DNA of 64,000 nucleotides from NCBI GenBank assembly GCA_023014485.1, contig JAJOZX010007496.1, positions 153,287 through 217,286 of the forward strand. Direction: 5' to 3'. The notes under the pieces are model-generated. The model was given only the letters and a program-made list of their open reading frames with translations, did no database searches and had not been told where the DNA came from. The DNA comes from Bathynomus jamesi (Eukaryota > Arthropoda > Malacostraca > Isopoda > Cirolanidae). Positions 9,529 through 21,132 of this stretch are shown here, piece after piece. A program made the position numbers and the translations under genes. Each line of letters opens with the position of its first letter. Position 1 is the stretch's first letter.

Positions 9529-11069
9529 GTTACTATCGACTTTGGAATTATTTATTGTACTAGGGTAATTTTAAGAACATAGAACCAGTTGGGCCTACTA
9601 TAGTTACCTAGGCTGGTGATCTGCAAAGTAAGCTATTCCATTTGGTACCTCCTTAAACACCAGGCGAGGAGTGCTGAAAAATTATAGGCGAAAGTCCATG
9701 AAAAAGCCTTAGGGAGTTCATAGGCTGCCTAGGGCAGCTTGTGAATTGTGGCCTCACATGGACAGTTTTTATTAATACACTTTCGAATAATTTTTTTTTT
9801 TCAACTGCCATGTATTTTAGTATCCTCCATTTCAACCTGATATTGTTTCTACTTTACTTAAAAATGGTGATGCAAAATTTACATAATAAATATAAAGAAA
9901 TTGAACTCAAATCACTATCCATAAAACCATATGTTCATCTTACTATTAATTACCATACTGGTACCTAAAAGCATTAGTCTTTTGTTGAAAGGGCTTTTCA
10001 CTGGTGGATTGGTGGAGGGAAGATGCTCTCCCGCCCCTTCCCCCAAACAAATTAGTTTTCTCAGTTCCTTCATTGAAAGATCTTGGCACATAAAAATAAA
10101 ATATATTAAGAGTGAATTTTATAATTTTTAGAAACTTAAAGCAGTTTAAAATAAAACGGATTTAAACTAATAAATCATGGAATTATGGACCATTTCCATA
10201 ATTGATAATTTGGTAGATGCACTGAGACTAAAGAGTAACTGTACAATGATTTATCTTGTGTTGATTTACAGACATTTTTGAAGTATAAAATATATTCATT
10301 TTACCTGAATTTGTACTGTGATCTTATAAACCTATTTAAAATAAGGAATTTTAATCTTTTTAAAACTGTAATTTATAGAGACCTCAGAATTCTTAGCCGA
10401 ACTGTACAAATGAGTAGTACCATATGTTATAGGTTAAAAAAAAGTATGGTAACTTTGAATAAGTAAATATTTGTTAAAATTTAAAATAAAATTTTCCTCT
10501 TAGTAGCTTTGCTGAATTGTAAATGAAAGCTTCTGAGGTTAAGAGTACCAAAAAATAGCACTAATAGGCCTGTATGGAAGTTGCTCAGAATTAAAAAATA
10601 TGTAGAGACTCTTCTCTAAGTTTGATAAATATTATGAGTTATTGGTAAGGGACTCTTCTTGTATTCCTATATTGAACTTGAGAATATTACAAACAAAAAA
10701 CTTAAAATACGAAGTACTAAAAAAAATTTCATGTGGCTAGTTTTCTATATAGGCCTATATGTGAAACATGCTACATGATATAAATATAGGCACCACATAC
10801 CGTCTCTATTTATGGTGAAGGTCTTAGGATACAAATTACATTTAAGAAGTATTTTGTCATATTTTTTTTTCATTAACCAAAATCTAATTATATTTAGCAA
10901 AGTAACATTTTGAATCTCATTTATTGACTGAAATAATTTAATCTATGACTGATGGGCACTTATAAGAAGATGCTAAAAGATTAGGCTATAAAGAGAACAG
11001 AATTTATGATACTTGACCAAATTTCCTTAGTAATACATTAGATACAAATATGGCTGATGCTAGGCTTTG
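9529..11069. other. No gene seen, AT-rich
   Basis: About 1.5 kb of AT-rich sequence without recognisable coding similarity, RNA gene or repeat boundary. Small open frames at 9741-10131 and 10278-10466 show no motif. Confidence 0.5.
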
Positions 11070-11504
11070 CAGGGCCGGGTGCAAAAATAACCGGGGCTGG
11101 CAGTCATTATTTGGAATGGGCATATCTTTTTAATTGATGTTAAAACTCATTTAAATTACCGTTCAATTTATACTAATTAACATATGAAAATTATTATAAG
11201 GATTATTGTATAATTAATTTATATACAATGGAAATTGGGTTTTAGTTCCCACAAGGCCACAATGCTGTCTCTATCATGCGATCTCTCTGTGCTGGTAGCA
11301 GGGTTGTGGAGTCGGTCCAAAATTTTCCGACTCCGACTCCGACTCCACACATTGTAAAAATTCGACTCCGACTCCGCCCTGAAACGTGCGACTCCACGAC
11401 TCCGACTCCACGACTCCGACTCCACAACCCTGGCTGGTAGTGGGCCAGCCCAAGCGCTGGGCTGGGTACAGTGTACTTCTGGCACCCACCTAAAACCGCC
11501 CCTG
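11070..11504. repeat. Interspersed repeat family, copy B (split by a MITE)
   Basis: Second copy of the family at 8570-9528, with the same internal blocks (ATTATTGTATAATTAATTTA, GGGTTTTAGTTCCCACAAGG). It lacks the foldback of copy A but contains the 134-bp MITE at 11299-11432. Confidence 0.68.
11299..11432. mobile_element. 134-bp hAT-like MITE with GACTCC-rich interior
   Basis: Terminal repeats CAGGGTTGTGGAGTCGG and CCGACTCCACAACCCTG are flanked by a perfect 8-bp duplication GCTGGTAG at 11291-11298 and 11433-11440. The interior is a run of CGACTC / GACTCC units. Copy A of the host repeat shows the uninterrupted site (GTTGGCAGTGGGCC). 8-bp duplication plus CAGGG ends fit hAT. Confidence 0.88.
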
Positions 11505-12158
11505 CATTCAAACTAATTTTAGTAAAATTCAGGACCAGCCTATCTTTTCTGTCCACTCCAATGTAAGAAAGCACGTATGCTGCTGGTTTTCCATAAGGAG
11601 GGAGTATACAGATTCATCCCATATATAATTTCCATGGTTGAAAGCACTCTTAATTAACATCCAAAAATAGTAGTTATACTTCTTTCATATTAGCTATTTC
11701 ATTCATAAAATTTTTACTACATATCCGAAGTATTTATAAGGACCACATTACATCATATGGCAGTGGTGCACCCAGGAATTTCTTTTGTGGAAGTGACAAC
11801 CTAATTTTTTTTTTGCAGTAAAATTAAACATGCAAATGTGAGTGTTCATTTATTTTTACACATTTACATACATTAAATGACAGTATCCAGTCTTTTTTTC
11901 TATAGAGTTCATCTAAAATGTCAATAATATAGCTAACATTTAATTTTTATGTGAAAAGGGGAGGCAAATGCCTGTCTGACCCTTCCTTGGGTGTGCCACT
12001 CATATTGTTAGTGATTCCAAAAGTAACTTCTAGTGACGCGAATTTGTGTCAGTCTGAACTGTGTTTGTTTTCTATTATTATATCATTATTTGGACAAATA
12101 GGCTAACCCTGAAAACAAAGCCAGAAACAGCTGAGGAATTATACTTTGTTTAGGGAAA
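11505..12158. other. No gene seen
   Basis: AT-rich sequence with no recognised coding or repeat content. Confidence 0.45.
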
Positions 12159-12471
12159 GGTAACGGTTTATGCCCACTTCGTCTACCAATTGGTCTACTA
12201 CCAAATTCCCATTCTGTCTACTCCCATTATGTCATATGTTCCCAGAACGTCTACTATCATTTAACGATCTTCGAATATTACTTTATACATAATTGTTACT
12301 GTACTTCAACATTACAATATATCATATAACATGTTAATGTGAAAATTGCGGTGCAGCTGTGTGTAATTGCTGAAGTTGATTAAGCTGAATTTCATATGAA
12401 TATCCAGATCAGATCCAACCCACTAGAGTTTTTATTACCTGAAGAATATCAAATGATCCCTTGACCTTATA

Positions 12472-12502
<31 letters not shown>

Positions 12503-12544
12503 CTATATATATATATATAATATATACTGTATATCTATATATAT

Positions 12545-12597
<53 letters not shown>

Positions 12598-12947
12598 ATA
12601 TATATATATATAATATATGACCTTAGACACACACACACACACGAATCAAAGTATTTCCATGAGCATACAATTGTTGGTAACATCACAGTTCGTCTACTTC
12701 CATTTGGTATGGTCTGTAATAAATGTAATTTTTTATCACGTATTTCTTTGAATGATTCTCCTTTATAGTCAATTTAGTGTTTTGATTGCAGAATTGACAT
12801 GAAATATACAGAGTGGAGATAATTAGAGATAATACACACAATGAGAGTAGACATAATGCGATGTAGACGAAATGAGAATAGACCAAATGGTAATAGTATC
12901 CATTTCAAGAGTAGACATAATGGGAGTATACGAAGTGGGATGTTACC
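12159..12947. mobile_element. Terminal-inverted-repeat element built of TCTACTCCCATT-like units
   Basis: The left end GGTAACGGTTTATGCCCACT and the right end (reverse complement GGTAACATCCCACTTCGTAT) are inverted, and both arms (~90 bp each) are composed of degenerate ~12-bp units such as GTCTACTCCCATTATGTC. The middle holds a long (TA)n tract (12469-12616) and a short (CA)n. No coding sequence and no clear target duplication, so the exact boundaries are tentative. Confidence 0.6.
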
Positions 12948-15181
12948 AAGGCAACATTCACGAATTAAATATACCCAACTTTTAAGTTTTCCCTTTAATT
13001 ATTCAGTCTGTTAATCTGTAAATTTAACATTTTGATATAGTCCGTTATCATTCTAGCTACTCATTTTCTATCAGAAAATACATAGATACACCTGAGGTCG
13101 ATGTATAATCCGGGTTTGATCACCTGTAATATTATATCTTCAACAGAACTTAACCTTTTAACTTTTACATAATAGTACATTCTAGATAGGGCTTTGTAGG
13201 CAATACTGTAGGTAGACTGATGAACTTTCAAACAGTCGTGAAAAGTATACACTGTTCTTACCAGTACCACTTAATTCCTCTTACGTTTGTGCCAGTTTCT
13301 AACCTACAGAATTTTTCCCCGATTGGCCATCTCGCACTTTAGGCTTCACTGTGCACCTATACACCCCTTAACTGGATTTATTGGCAGACCCACAAGCTGT
13401 TCATTGTCCCCCCCCCCCTTTTTGTATAAAGCAAACTAATTTACTCCAACTATGCAGGCCTACCTTACAATTCAATTTTTATGCCCTAACTTTAGCCTTA
13501 ACCAGAATGAAAAGTTTGGCAGAAATAGTGCGCCAACTGCTAAGGGAGTAAGTGCAAATTTCCCCTCTGATTGGAAAATATAAAGTTCTGAGGAGACCAG
13601 TGTTTTTGACAAAGCCAAAATTGGTTATAAAGATTGTGATTGGCTGAAATTGGTCACATGGTAAATAACTCGCCAATCTAAAATGGCCACCTAACCTAAT
13701 GTAATCTCTCTCTCAGACATATTAGCCATCTAATCATACCGTTAGTTTAAAAGTGACTCCACTAAATCTCAAACTAATCCTTCAGCTTAACCCTTTAAGG
13801 ACTAGTCCGCAGCATATGCGGTCACTCTTGTTACCAGAACGTATAGGTTTTATTGTTATTCAAAACTAAATATTTTAGTAACTAGTCACTGAAATGATAC
13901 ACATTTTGGGTTCCTTTCTCAACAACTAAATGACATCTATATATAAACATGTAGAAACATTTATAGAAACGACATCATATCTGGTAAATTTCTGCCAGAC
14001 TTCTCAACTTGGGCTTTAATTTATAATTTGACTTCTTTGATCAACTCTTACAAAATTTGCCTTTGTATATAATTATTAATAATATAGGCTTCATGCTCAC
14101 ATTAATTACGATTTTTATTTTTAAATGTTTATGGCCTAGTTTTGAGCATCACTCAATTTGATGTGAATAGGCCTGTAGCCTATTTCTATTATTACACAAA
14201 ATTCCTTTAACCTTACTAAGCTCTTTCATAGTTGTTATACTTAATTTTATAAAATCACCCACCCCATGATATAGCTAAAGGTAAGCTTGTGATTTGAATC
14301 ATGCCATCAACTTTTTTTTTTTTTTTTTTTCTCAGTAGACCTATCCTGTCTCTACTCATTACATTTGGAAAACGTGAAGCCACTCGGGCCTATTTATGCT
14401 ATCCAAGTCATAAATGATTTGAAGCTATATTTTATAATCATACCTCAGTACTTGTTTTTTTAAATTTTGGCGCAGGCTGTGTGATACCAATCATCACAAC
14501 TCGCACGCGCTACAGCCTTGTCCCAAAACCTAACTTCCTGCTTAACGTTACAGTTAGTCAAAAGACATTTAAAATACTATTCTTTAACTCAGTTTTATGG
14601 GTTTAGGGCCTAGGCAATCTCTTGGATGGGATGAGGTAGGGAGACCTAGGTTAATGAGGCTAAAAAACTGGGCTTGCACTGGATGGTCCCCTGTATCTCA
14701 CTAAATACTAAGATAAATTAAGCTTAAATTTAGAGCTGGAGCTACTTATACTGTAATAATTACAATAAAGTAAAGTGTACGGCATTAACTTTAATAATAG
14801 CTTATAAACTTGAAGCACAGCAAAAAATGTTTTTTTACTTCAACCTGTGTGCGCGCGCGCGCGCGTAATCAAACTGCTTCAATTCCTTAATGTAGAGTGT
14901 ATCTGGGCATTCTGTAAGAATAAGCAAACTCAATCAACTCGATATTCCTTATTTTATTTAAATATTATAACTTGAATTTCTGTGACTTTATATAAATACT
15001 GTATGTATTTTAATGTGAAAACTTGTTTAAATTATTTTGTAATTTTGTTTCAGTTCCTTTGAAAAATAAGTTTATAATTTGTTCCTACACTTAAAATTTA
15101 CTGAAACTGAGCGGAGTATGAAGATGAAAAAATGTACCCTTTTTATTTTCTAAAATAAAATCATATTTTTAGTATCTAAAC
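12948..15181. other. No gene seen; homopolymer and (GC)n tracts
   Basis: About 2.2 kb of AT-rich sequence. It contains a C run at 13410-13419, a T run at 14310-14331 and an alternating (CG)n/(GC)n run at 14850-14866. Small ORFs show no recognisable motif. Confidence 0.5.
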
Positions 15182-15633
15182 AAAATATTTGATACTTATG
15201 TATTATCGGGACTACCAAACTGTTTATTATGTATTTTTGCTCTCGTCATTTTCGTTTAAACTAACGAAAATATCACAACTAATCTAACCAATCATCAAGG
15301 GCGTTCAGTTGACCTAACCGGGCATGACCTAACCTGGATATTTTTATCAATTACGGCGTTATTCTCTCATCCTTAACTTGCCCGAAATGTGACAGTGAGT
15401 GCCTAATACGAAAAGATCAGAAGATATTTAGGTGAAATAACCAATGTTAACATGTTAGGTTAATTGAATGCCCGGTTAGGTCAACTGAATGCCCGGTTAG
15501 GTCAACTGTACGCCCTTGATGATTGGTTAGGTTAAGTTGTGATATTTTCGTTAGTTTAAACGAAAATGACGAGAGCAAAAATACATAATAAACAGTTTGG
15601 TAGTCCCGATAATACATAAGTATCAAATATTTT
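15182..15633. mobile_element. 452-bp foldback element (module copy 2)
   Basis: Arms starting AAAATATTTGATACTTATG... and ending ...CATAAGTATCAAATATTTT pair over roughly 140 bp. Each arm contains the shared module (CGTTTAAACTAACGAAAATA ... CAAGGGCG ... GTTGACCTAACC) at 15249-15322 and, inverted, 15466-15567. The right arm additionally has a tandem duplication of GCCCGGTTAGGTCAACTG. No target duplication was recognised. Confidence 0.8.
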
Positions 15634-16344
15634 AATAGCTCACATGTATCTATTTCTGATGTACTTTTTGTTTTATATATAATTTTTTAACTGTGTCTAG
15701 TTACCCTACTTAAACTTGTATTAGTCTAGACTAGTCACTGAACTTTAAATTCAGTTCATGCAGCCATTTCTTGTTCATTCAAATGTAAATTTAGATTTAA
15801 CATCAGGCTACACTTAATCCAATGCTTTATCAAACTAAAAACCACAGTAGAGGCAGAGGCCATGTCAAATTTTAGCGCATAAATAATCACTACCAAAGCA
15901 TCACTGTGGGCTTTATCATTTTTTTGTTTTTAATATTAAACTGATTTAATATGTTAAAATTTACATTAAGTGAATTGAGTTTCCCCTTAAAATTCGTATT
16001 CATTCTATTTTCTCTAACATTGTCTCTGTTCATTTTCGTTGAAAATGTGTGTACGGTACATTTAATTTAAGTACAGAGGTCTGCCGATTCGAAGTAAAAA
16101 TGCTATAACGTATAGTATTAATTGGCTACTAATACAACCTAACATAACCTAACATAACATGGCATTTTCACCATGTTGAGCTTCTGGCATTTTTACTGCA
16201 CATCAGTCTAGCAGGTTAAACCTGTTAATAAATAATGTTTTATTTGAAGTTGATCCTTTAGCTATTAAGTTGCTAATGGCCTATAGGTTGGGGAGGCTTT
16301 GGCATTATTAGACTATTGAATACAGAATGCTTGAAAACTAGTTG
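15634..16344. other. No gene seen
   Basis: AT-rich sequence without recognised coding content; short CCTAACATAACCTAACATAAC repeats occur near 16136-16160. Confidence 0.45.
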
Positions 16345-16802
16345 TTGTTGTTGTTTAGCCGATCAGCCTACCCTGATCGAGCAAGCCGGCGGCACGCAGG
16401 TAACCGATCGCCCTCCGCAGTGGACCAGAGGTTCAGCGCACTAGTGATGTGTTGTGTTCGTTGTTGTGCTAGAGCGGTACAGTCTGTCATAATGTGTTCA
16501 ATTGTTTGTGGTGTGTCCTAGCACAGGTGGCAGGTGTCGTCTATGGAGTTGTCTAGTCTGTGTTTATATGTCCGTAAGTTGAGGTGATGTCCACATCGGA
16601 ATCGTGCTAAGTTAACTCGATCCGACCTGCTCAGGCTGATCTCTGACCTGTTAATGGGTGGCGGCTTCGCACCAAGGACCGCATTCGGACCGAGTCGTGT
16701 CAGTGCTTTGTGAGTTAGGTGTGTGTGTATGTGTTTTCTGTACTGTGTGATGTCTGTGGGGCGTGATATGGAATGGAGTATTTGGTTATGAAAACTAGTC
16801 AA
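16345..16802 (-). mobile_element. LINE 3' end (RSDRVNLARFRCGHH type) with (AAC)n tail
   Basis: The minus-strand frame from 16802 contains SRSDRVNLARFRCGHHLN, then YKHRLDNSIDDTCHLC. This is the C-terminal region, with a Cys-rich motif, found after the RNase H or linker region of several arthropod LINEs. After a stop at 16518 the same type of reading continues (TIEHIMTDCTALAQQRTQ), so there is one nonsense change. The element ends in an (AAC)n tail (GTTGTTGTT on the plus strand at 16345-16358). Everything upstream of the C-terminal region is missing, consistent with 5' truncation. Confidence 0.72.
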
Positions 16803-16896
16803 GGCATATTGCTAAATAATAGTATAATGTTGGGTTAGGATTAGAGCTCCAGGGCAGACCAGAGACTCAGGCCAGCTATATCCTCGAAACTATAAG

Positions 16897-17388
16897 TGTT
16901 AATAACTTAGTTATAAATGTTAATAACTATTAATGTTAATAACTTGTTAATAAACTATTAATGTTAATAACTTGTTAATAACTATTAATGTTAATAACTT
17001 GTTAATAACTATTAATGTTAATAACTTGTTAATAACTATTAATGTTAATAACTTGTTAATAACTATTAATGTTAATAACTTGTTAATAACTATTAATGTT
17101 AATAACTTGTTAATAACTATTAATGTTAATAACTTGTTAATAACTATTATGTTAATAACTTGTTAATAACTATTAATGTTAATAACTTGTTAATAACTAT
17201 TAATGTTAATAACTTGTTAATAACTATTAATGTTAATAACTTGTTAATAACTATTAATGTTAATAACTTGTTAATAACTATTAATGTTAATAACTTGTTA
17301 ATAACTATTAATGTTAATAACTTGTTAATAACTATTAATGTTAATAACTTGTTAATAACTATTAATGTTAATAACTTGTTAATAACTT
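16897..17388 (+). repeat. 27-bp minisatellite, block in one orientation (~18 copies)
   Basis: Tandem copies of a 27-bp unit (TTAATAACTATTAATG then TTAATAACTTG). Reading frames through it (repeating LLITINVNN) follow only because 27 is divisible by three. Copies are nearly identical, with occasional single-base changes. Confidence 0.97.
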
Positions 17389-17434
17389 AGTGGAAAAGCT
17401 CTTGGAAGTAAGAATTGTCGACAGTAAATTTGGC

Positions 17435-18632
17435 AATAACATTAATAGTTATTAACAAGTTATTAACATTAATAGTTTATAACAAGTTATTAACATTAAT
17501 AGTTATTAACAAGTTATTAACATTAATAGTTATTAACAAGTTATTAACATTAATAGTTATTAACAAGTTATTAACATTAATAGTTATTAACAAGTTATTA
17601 ACTAATAGTTATTAACAAGTTATTAACATTAATAGTTATTAACAAGTTATTAACATTAATAGTTATTAACAAGTTATTAACATTAATAGTTATTAACAAG
17701 TTATTAACATTAATAGTTATTAACAAGTTATTAACATTAATAGTTATTAACAAGTTATTAACATTAATAGTTATAAACAAGTTATTAACATTAATAGTTA
17801 TAAACAAGTTATTAACATTAATAGTTATTAACAAGTTATTAACATTAATAGTTATTAACAAGTTATTAACATTAATAGTTATTAACAAGTTATTAACATT
17901 AATAGTTATTAACAAGTTATTAACATTAATAGTTATTAACAAGTTATTAACATTAATAGTTATTAACAAGTTATTAACATTAATAGTTATTAACAAGTTA
18001 TTAACATTAATAGTTATTAACAAGTTATTAACATTAATAGTTATTAACAAGTTATTAACATTAATAGTTATTAACAAGTTATTAACATTAATAGTTATTA
18101 ACAAGTTATTAACATTAATAGTTATTAACAAGTTATTAACATTAATAGTTATTAACAAGTTATTAACATTAATAGTTATTAACAAGTTATTAACATTATA
18201 GTTATAACAAGTTATTAACATTAATAGTTATTAACAAGTTATTAACATTAATAGTTATAAACAAGTTATTAACATTAATAGTTATTAACAAGTTATTAAC
18301 ATTAACAGTTATTAACATTAATAGTTATTAACAAGTTATTAACATTAATAGTTATTAACAAGTTATTAACATTAATAGTATTAACAAGTTATTAACATTA
18401 ATAGTTATTAACAAGTTATTAACATTAATAGTTATTAACAAGTTATTAACATTAATAGTTATTAACAAGTTATTAACATTAATAGTTATTAACAAGTTAT
18501 TAACATTAATAGTTATTAACAAGTTATTAACATTAATAGTTATTAACAAGTTATTAACATTAATAGTTATTAACAAGTTATTAACATTAATAGTTATTAA
18601 CAAGTTATTAACATTAATAGTTATTAACAAGA
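17435..18632 (-). repeat. 27-bp minisatellite, block in opposite orientation (~44 copies)
   Basis: The same 27-bp unit in reverse orientation, separated from the first block by 46 bp of unique sequence (17389-17434). The pair makes a giant inverted repeat with arms of 0.5 and 1.2 kb. A few units are shortened or carry AGTTATAAAC variants. Confidence 0.97.
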
Positions 18633-18639
18633 TTAAGTG

Positions 18640-19145
18640 CATTGGTGTTTCTCTCTGCACTGATGAGTGCATTAATAATTTGCATAATACGCTGAGGGTT
18701 ATTTCCCCGATCAAATAAATTTGGAGGTGCCAAACTGGATTGAACTTGTCTGTCTGTCCGTCTGTTCGTCACACTTTTGAACCGCTCAACATAAATTAAT
18801 AAAACCACACACGCATATGGATCATGACCAGACTGTGTGTCATGAGAAAAGTTCAGGTTCCTGCATCAAAGGTCAAATGGAGCTTCTTCGTGTCCGGGCT
18901 TTAACTTTTGAACCGCTGTACACAAATTGATGAAACCACAGATTTCACATCAAGACGCAGGTTAAAAATAGAGGTCAAGGGTCAAATGAAGGTCCACTCA
19001 ACATAAATTGAAACCACATACATATGGATGATCATGAGACGAAGTGTTTTCAGCAAGACTTGGGTTCCTGCATCAAAGGTCAAGGTCAAATGCTGCTTCA
19101 TCGTGTCCGGGCTGTAACTTTTGAAGCTCTGAACATCAGCTGAAT
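18640..19145. repeat. Diverged internal repeats with AGGTCA half-sites
   Basis: Blocks of TGTCCGGGCT(T/G)TAACTTTTGAA, then ACACAAATTGATGAAACCAC and CCTGCATCAAAGGTCAA recur about three times between 18760 and 19130. No protein is encoded. Probably part of an interspersed non-autonomous element whose ends I cannot place. Confidence 0.5.
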
Positions 19146-19870
19146 GATCATCATTATAAGAATTTTATTTATACAAATACTTTGTTAAATTGTAATTTAA
19201 TCTTCAAAGAGTTCTCCATCCGCTATGATACATTTGTGGATTTCTCTTTGTTATTCTGCTATTCTGAACATAATTATTATCGAGTGGTATCCTTTTCAGT
19301 TCTTCATCTCTTCTGCGGCCAAGAGCATTCACATTTGGATAGATGAAACCAGGAGTTCAGAGTTCGTCACGCAAATGAGCCCAGAGCTAGAAATCACATG
19401 GGGTTAAATCAGGTGATCTGGCTGGCCACTCGATGGGACCTCGCCGCTCAACCCATCTTCCTTCAAGGTTCGTATCCAAAATTTCACGGTCAGCTGCAGA
19501 GTAATGTGGCGGTGCTCCATATTGATAAAACCAATTTTTGCCAACGCCATTAGTAAACTGTAGCAAAACTTTGTCTCAGTACCTGGCAATAGCGTTTTAC
19601 ATCCATCGTATCTCTCGATATGTCAAAGGAAACGAGTTCTGAATAACCAATGCACGCCCAAACTGTTAGTGTAGCCGTTTTAACAGGTTTACCCAGTCGT
19701 ATTTTGGTATTTTTTTTTGCCCAGTAGTGAACGTTGTTTGTTTCCTTTACTCGTTAAGACACATTCATTTGAAAATGTGATCTTTCGAAGGAAATCTGGA
19801 TCACTGTTGAACTTTTATCTCAGTTTCAGCAAACTGCAGCCGTCCATCAGAATCATCATCGTATATGGGC

Positions 19871-21132
19871 TAGTGATGTAGGTCACATCCGCATCCGCGG
19901 AACATCCGCACATTTTCTCGCATCCGCACTTTGGACTGCGGATGTCGTGCGGATGTGGACCGTTGAGATAAAATGTCATTAATAAGCGGAAATTATCAAA
20001 TTCTACTATATTAATAGAACTAGTTCATTGTGCGCAAAAGTGATGCAAGCGACAAGACGAGAGGCTGTTCTTGTATGAAGTTACTCTTGCAACCTACTTA
20101 GATCCACGTTACAAAGCTGTTATTTTCACCTAGTACATTAGAACGAGTTAAATCATCACTTGGCAAAGCAGTTGAAGAGCTTCAATCTCTTGAATCTGTC
20201 GCTTCGCCACCCACCAAAAGAATAAAAGTTTCAGTGACAGAACCAACACCTTCAACAAGCAAATCTATCACAGAATCTGTCTCAGTTTCTTGAGTCAAGC
20301 AGCAATGACGAGACCTACGCGATGTCAAAAGATGTAGTAAAAATGATCGAGAGCTATCACCAAGAAAAACGCCTGGCTGCATGTGACAATCCTATTAGTT
20401 GGTGGAAAAATACGCAGAATATCTATCCATACTTGAGTAAACTTGCAAGGAAACATTTAGCCTGTCCTCCAACAAACGTACCAAGCGAGAGATTATTTAG
20501 CAGTGCTGGATTAATATATGATGAAAAGAGAAACAGACTGGCAGCAGAAAAGGCAGAAAAATTAATGTTCCTTAAGCATAACATGATAACCTTCCTATAA
20601 TTAAGTTTGAACATTAAACGATGAACATCTTGGTTTACTTTATTTTAATTACTCATTTATAAATATGCCTAATAAAACTTTAAACTTAATATAAATAGTT
20701 ATCAAGCTAATTAAAGATCTCTTTCTATAAAGGTGGAGGTTGGGGAAAGAGGTCGGTGGGGTGCATTTGAGTTGGGTTCACGTCCCGCATCCTGGTAACA
20801 CAATTATGGTTTCTAATTGTGGCTGAAACAACAAAATATAACGAATTTATTTGCAGACGAATTCACTAATTGATTTCTATATTAGTTAGATGCTTGATAT
20901 TATTTTATATGTTCAGAGAAAAGTACAGCAATTATTGTACAATTAATCAATTATACTACATTATAGCTACAGCTCTCTATATAATAACTTATTATATACG
21001 TTAAACACAACAAATCTCGAATATATCCTAAAAAATAACGAAAATGTAGACATCCGCATCCGCGGATGTTGAAATCAAACATCCTTATCCGCATCCGCGG
21101 ATGTGAAAAAAATGACATCCGCTACATCACTA
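19871..21132 (+). mobile_element. 1.26-kb hAT element with perfect 8-bp target duplication
   Basis: Terminal repeats TAGTGATGTAG ... CTACATCACTA are followed inward by CATCCGCATCCGCGGA-type sub-terminal repeats on both sides. The 8-bp duplication ATATGGGC (19863-19870 and 21133-21140) is exact. It lies inside the mariner-type remnant and is therefore younger. It is internally deleted: only the C-terminal part of the transposase is left. Confidence 0.93.
20060..20600 (+). pseudogene. hAT transposase C-terminal part (dimerisation domain)
   Basis: Reads TLATYLDPRYKAVIF near 20085, a stop, then TLERVKSSLGKAVEEL and, from 20322 in another frame, DNPISWWKNTQNIYPYLSKL, ARKHLACPPTNVPSERLFS and AGLIYDEKRNRLAAEKAEKL. 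The W-W spacing, the PSERLFS motif and the downstream Arg/Leu pattern are those of the hAT C-terminal dimerisation domain. At least one stop and one frameshift are present and the N-terminal BED finger and most of the catalytic region are missing, so it cannot mobilise itself. Confidence 0.88.

Noticed and set aside
16897..18632. CRISPR array
   Set aside because: Repeats are directly adjacent with no unique spacers, in a eukaryotic transposon-rich context.
18640..18690. Hammerhead-like CTGATGAGTGCA near the minisatellite end
   Set aside because: No GAAA strand at the right distance.
17598..18714. Long open frames repeating LLITINVNN in the 27-bp minisatellite
   Set aside because: The unit length is divisible by three, so an open frame repeats automatically; composition and both-strand openness argue against a protein.
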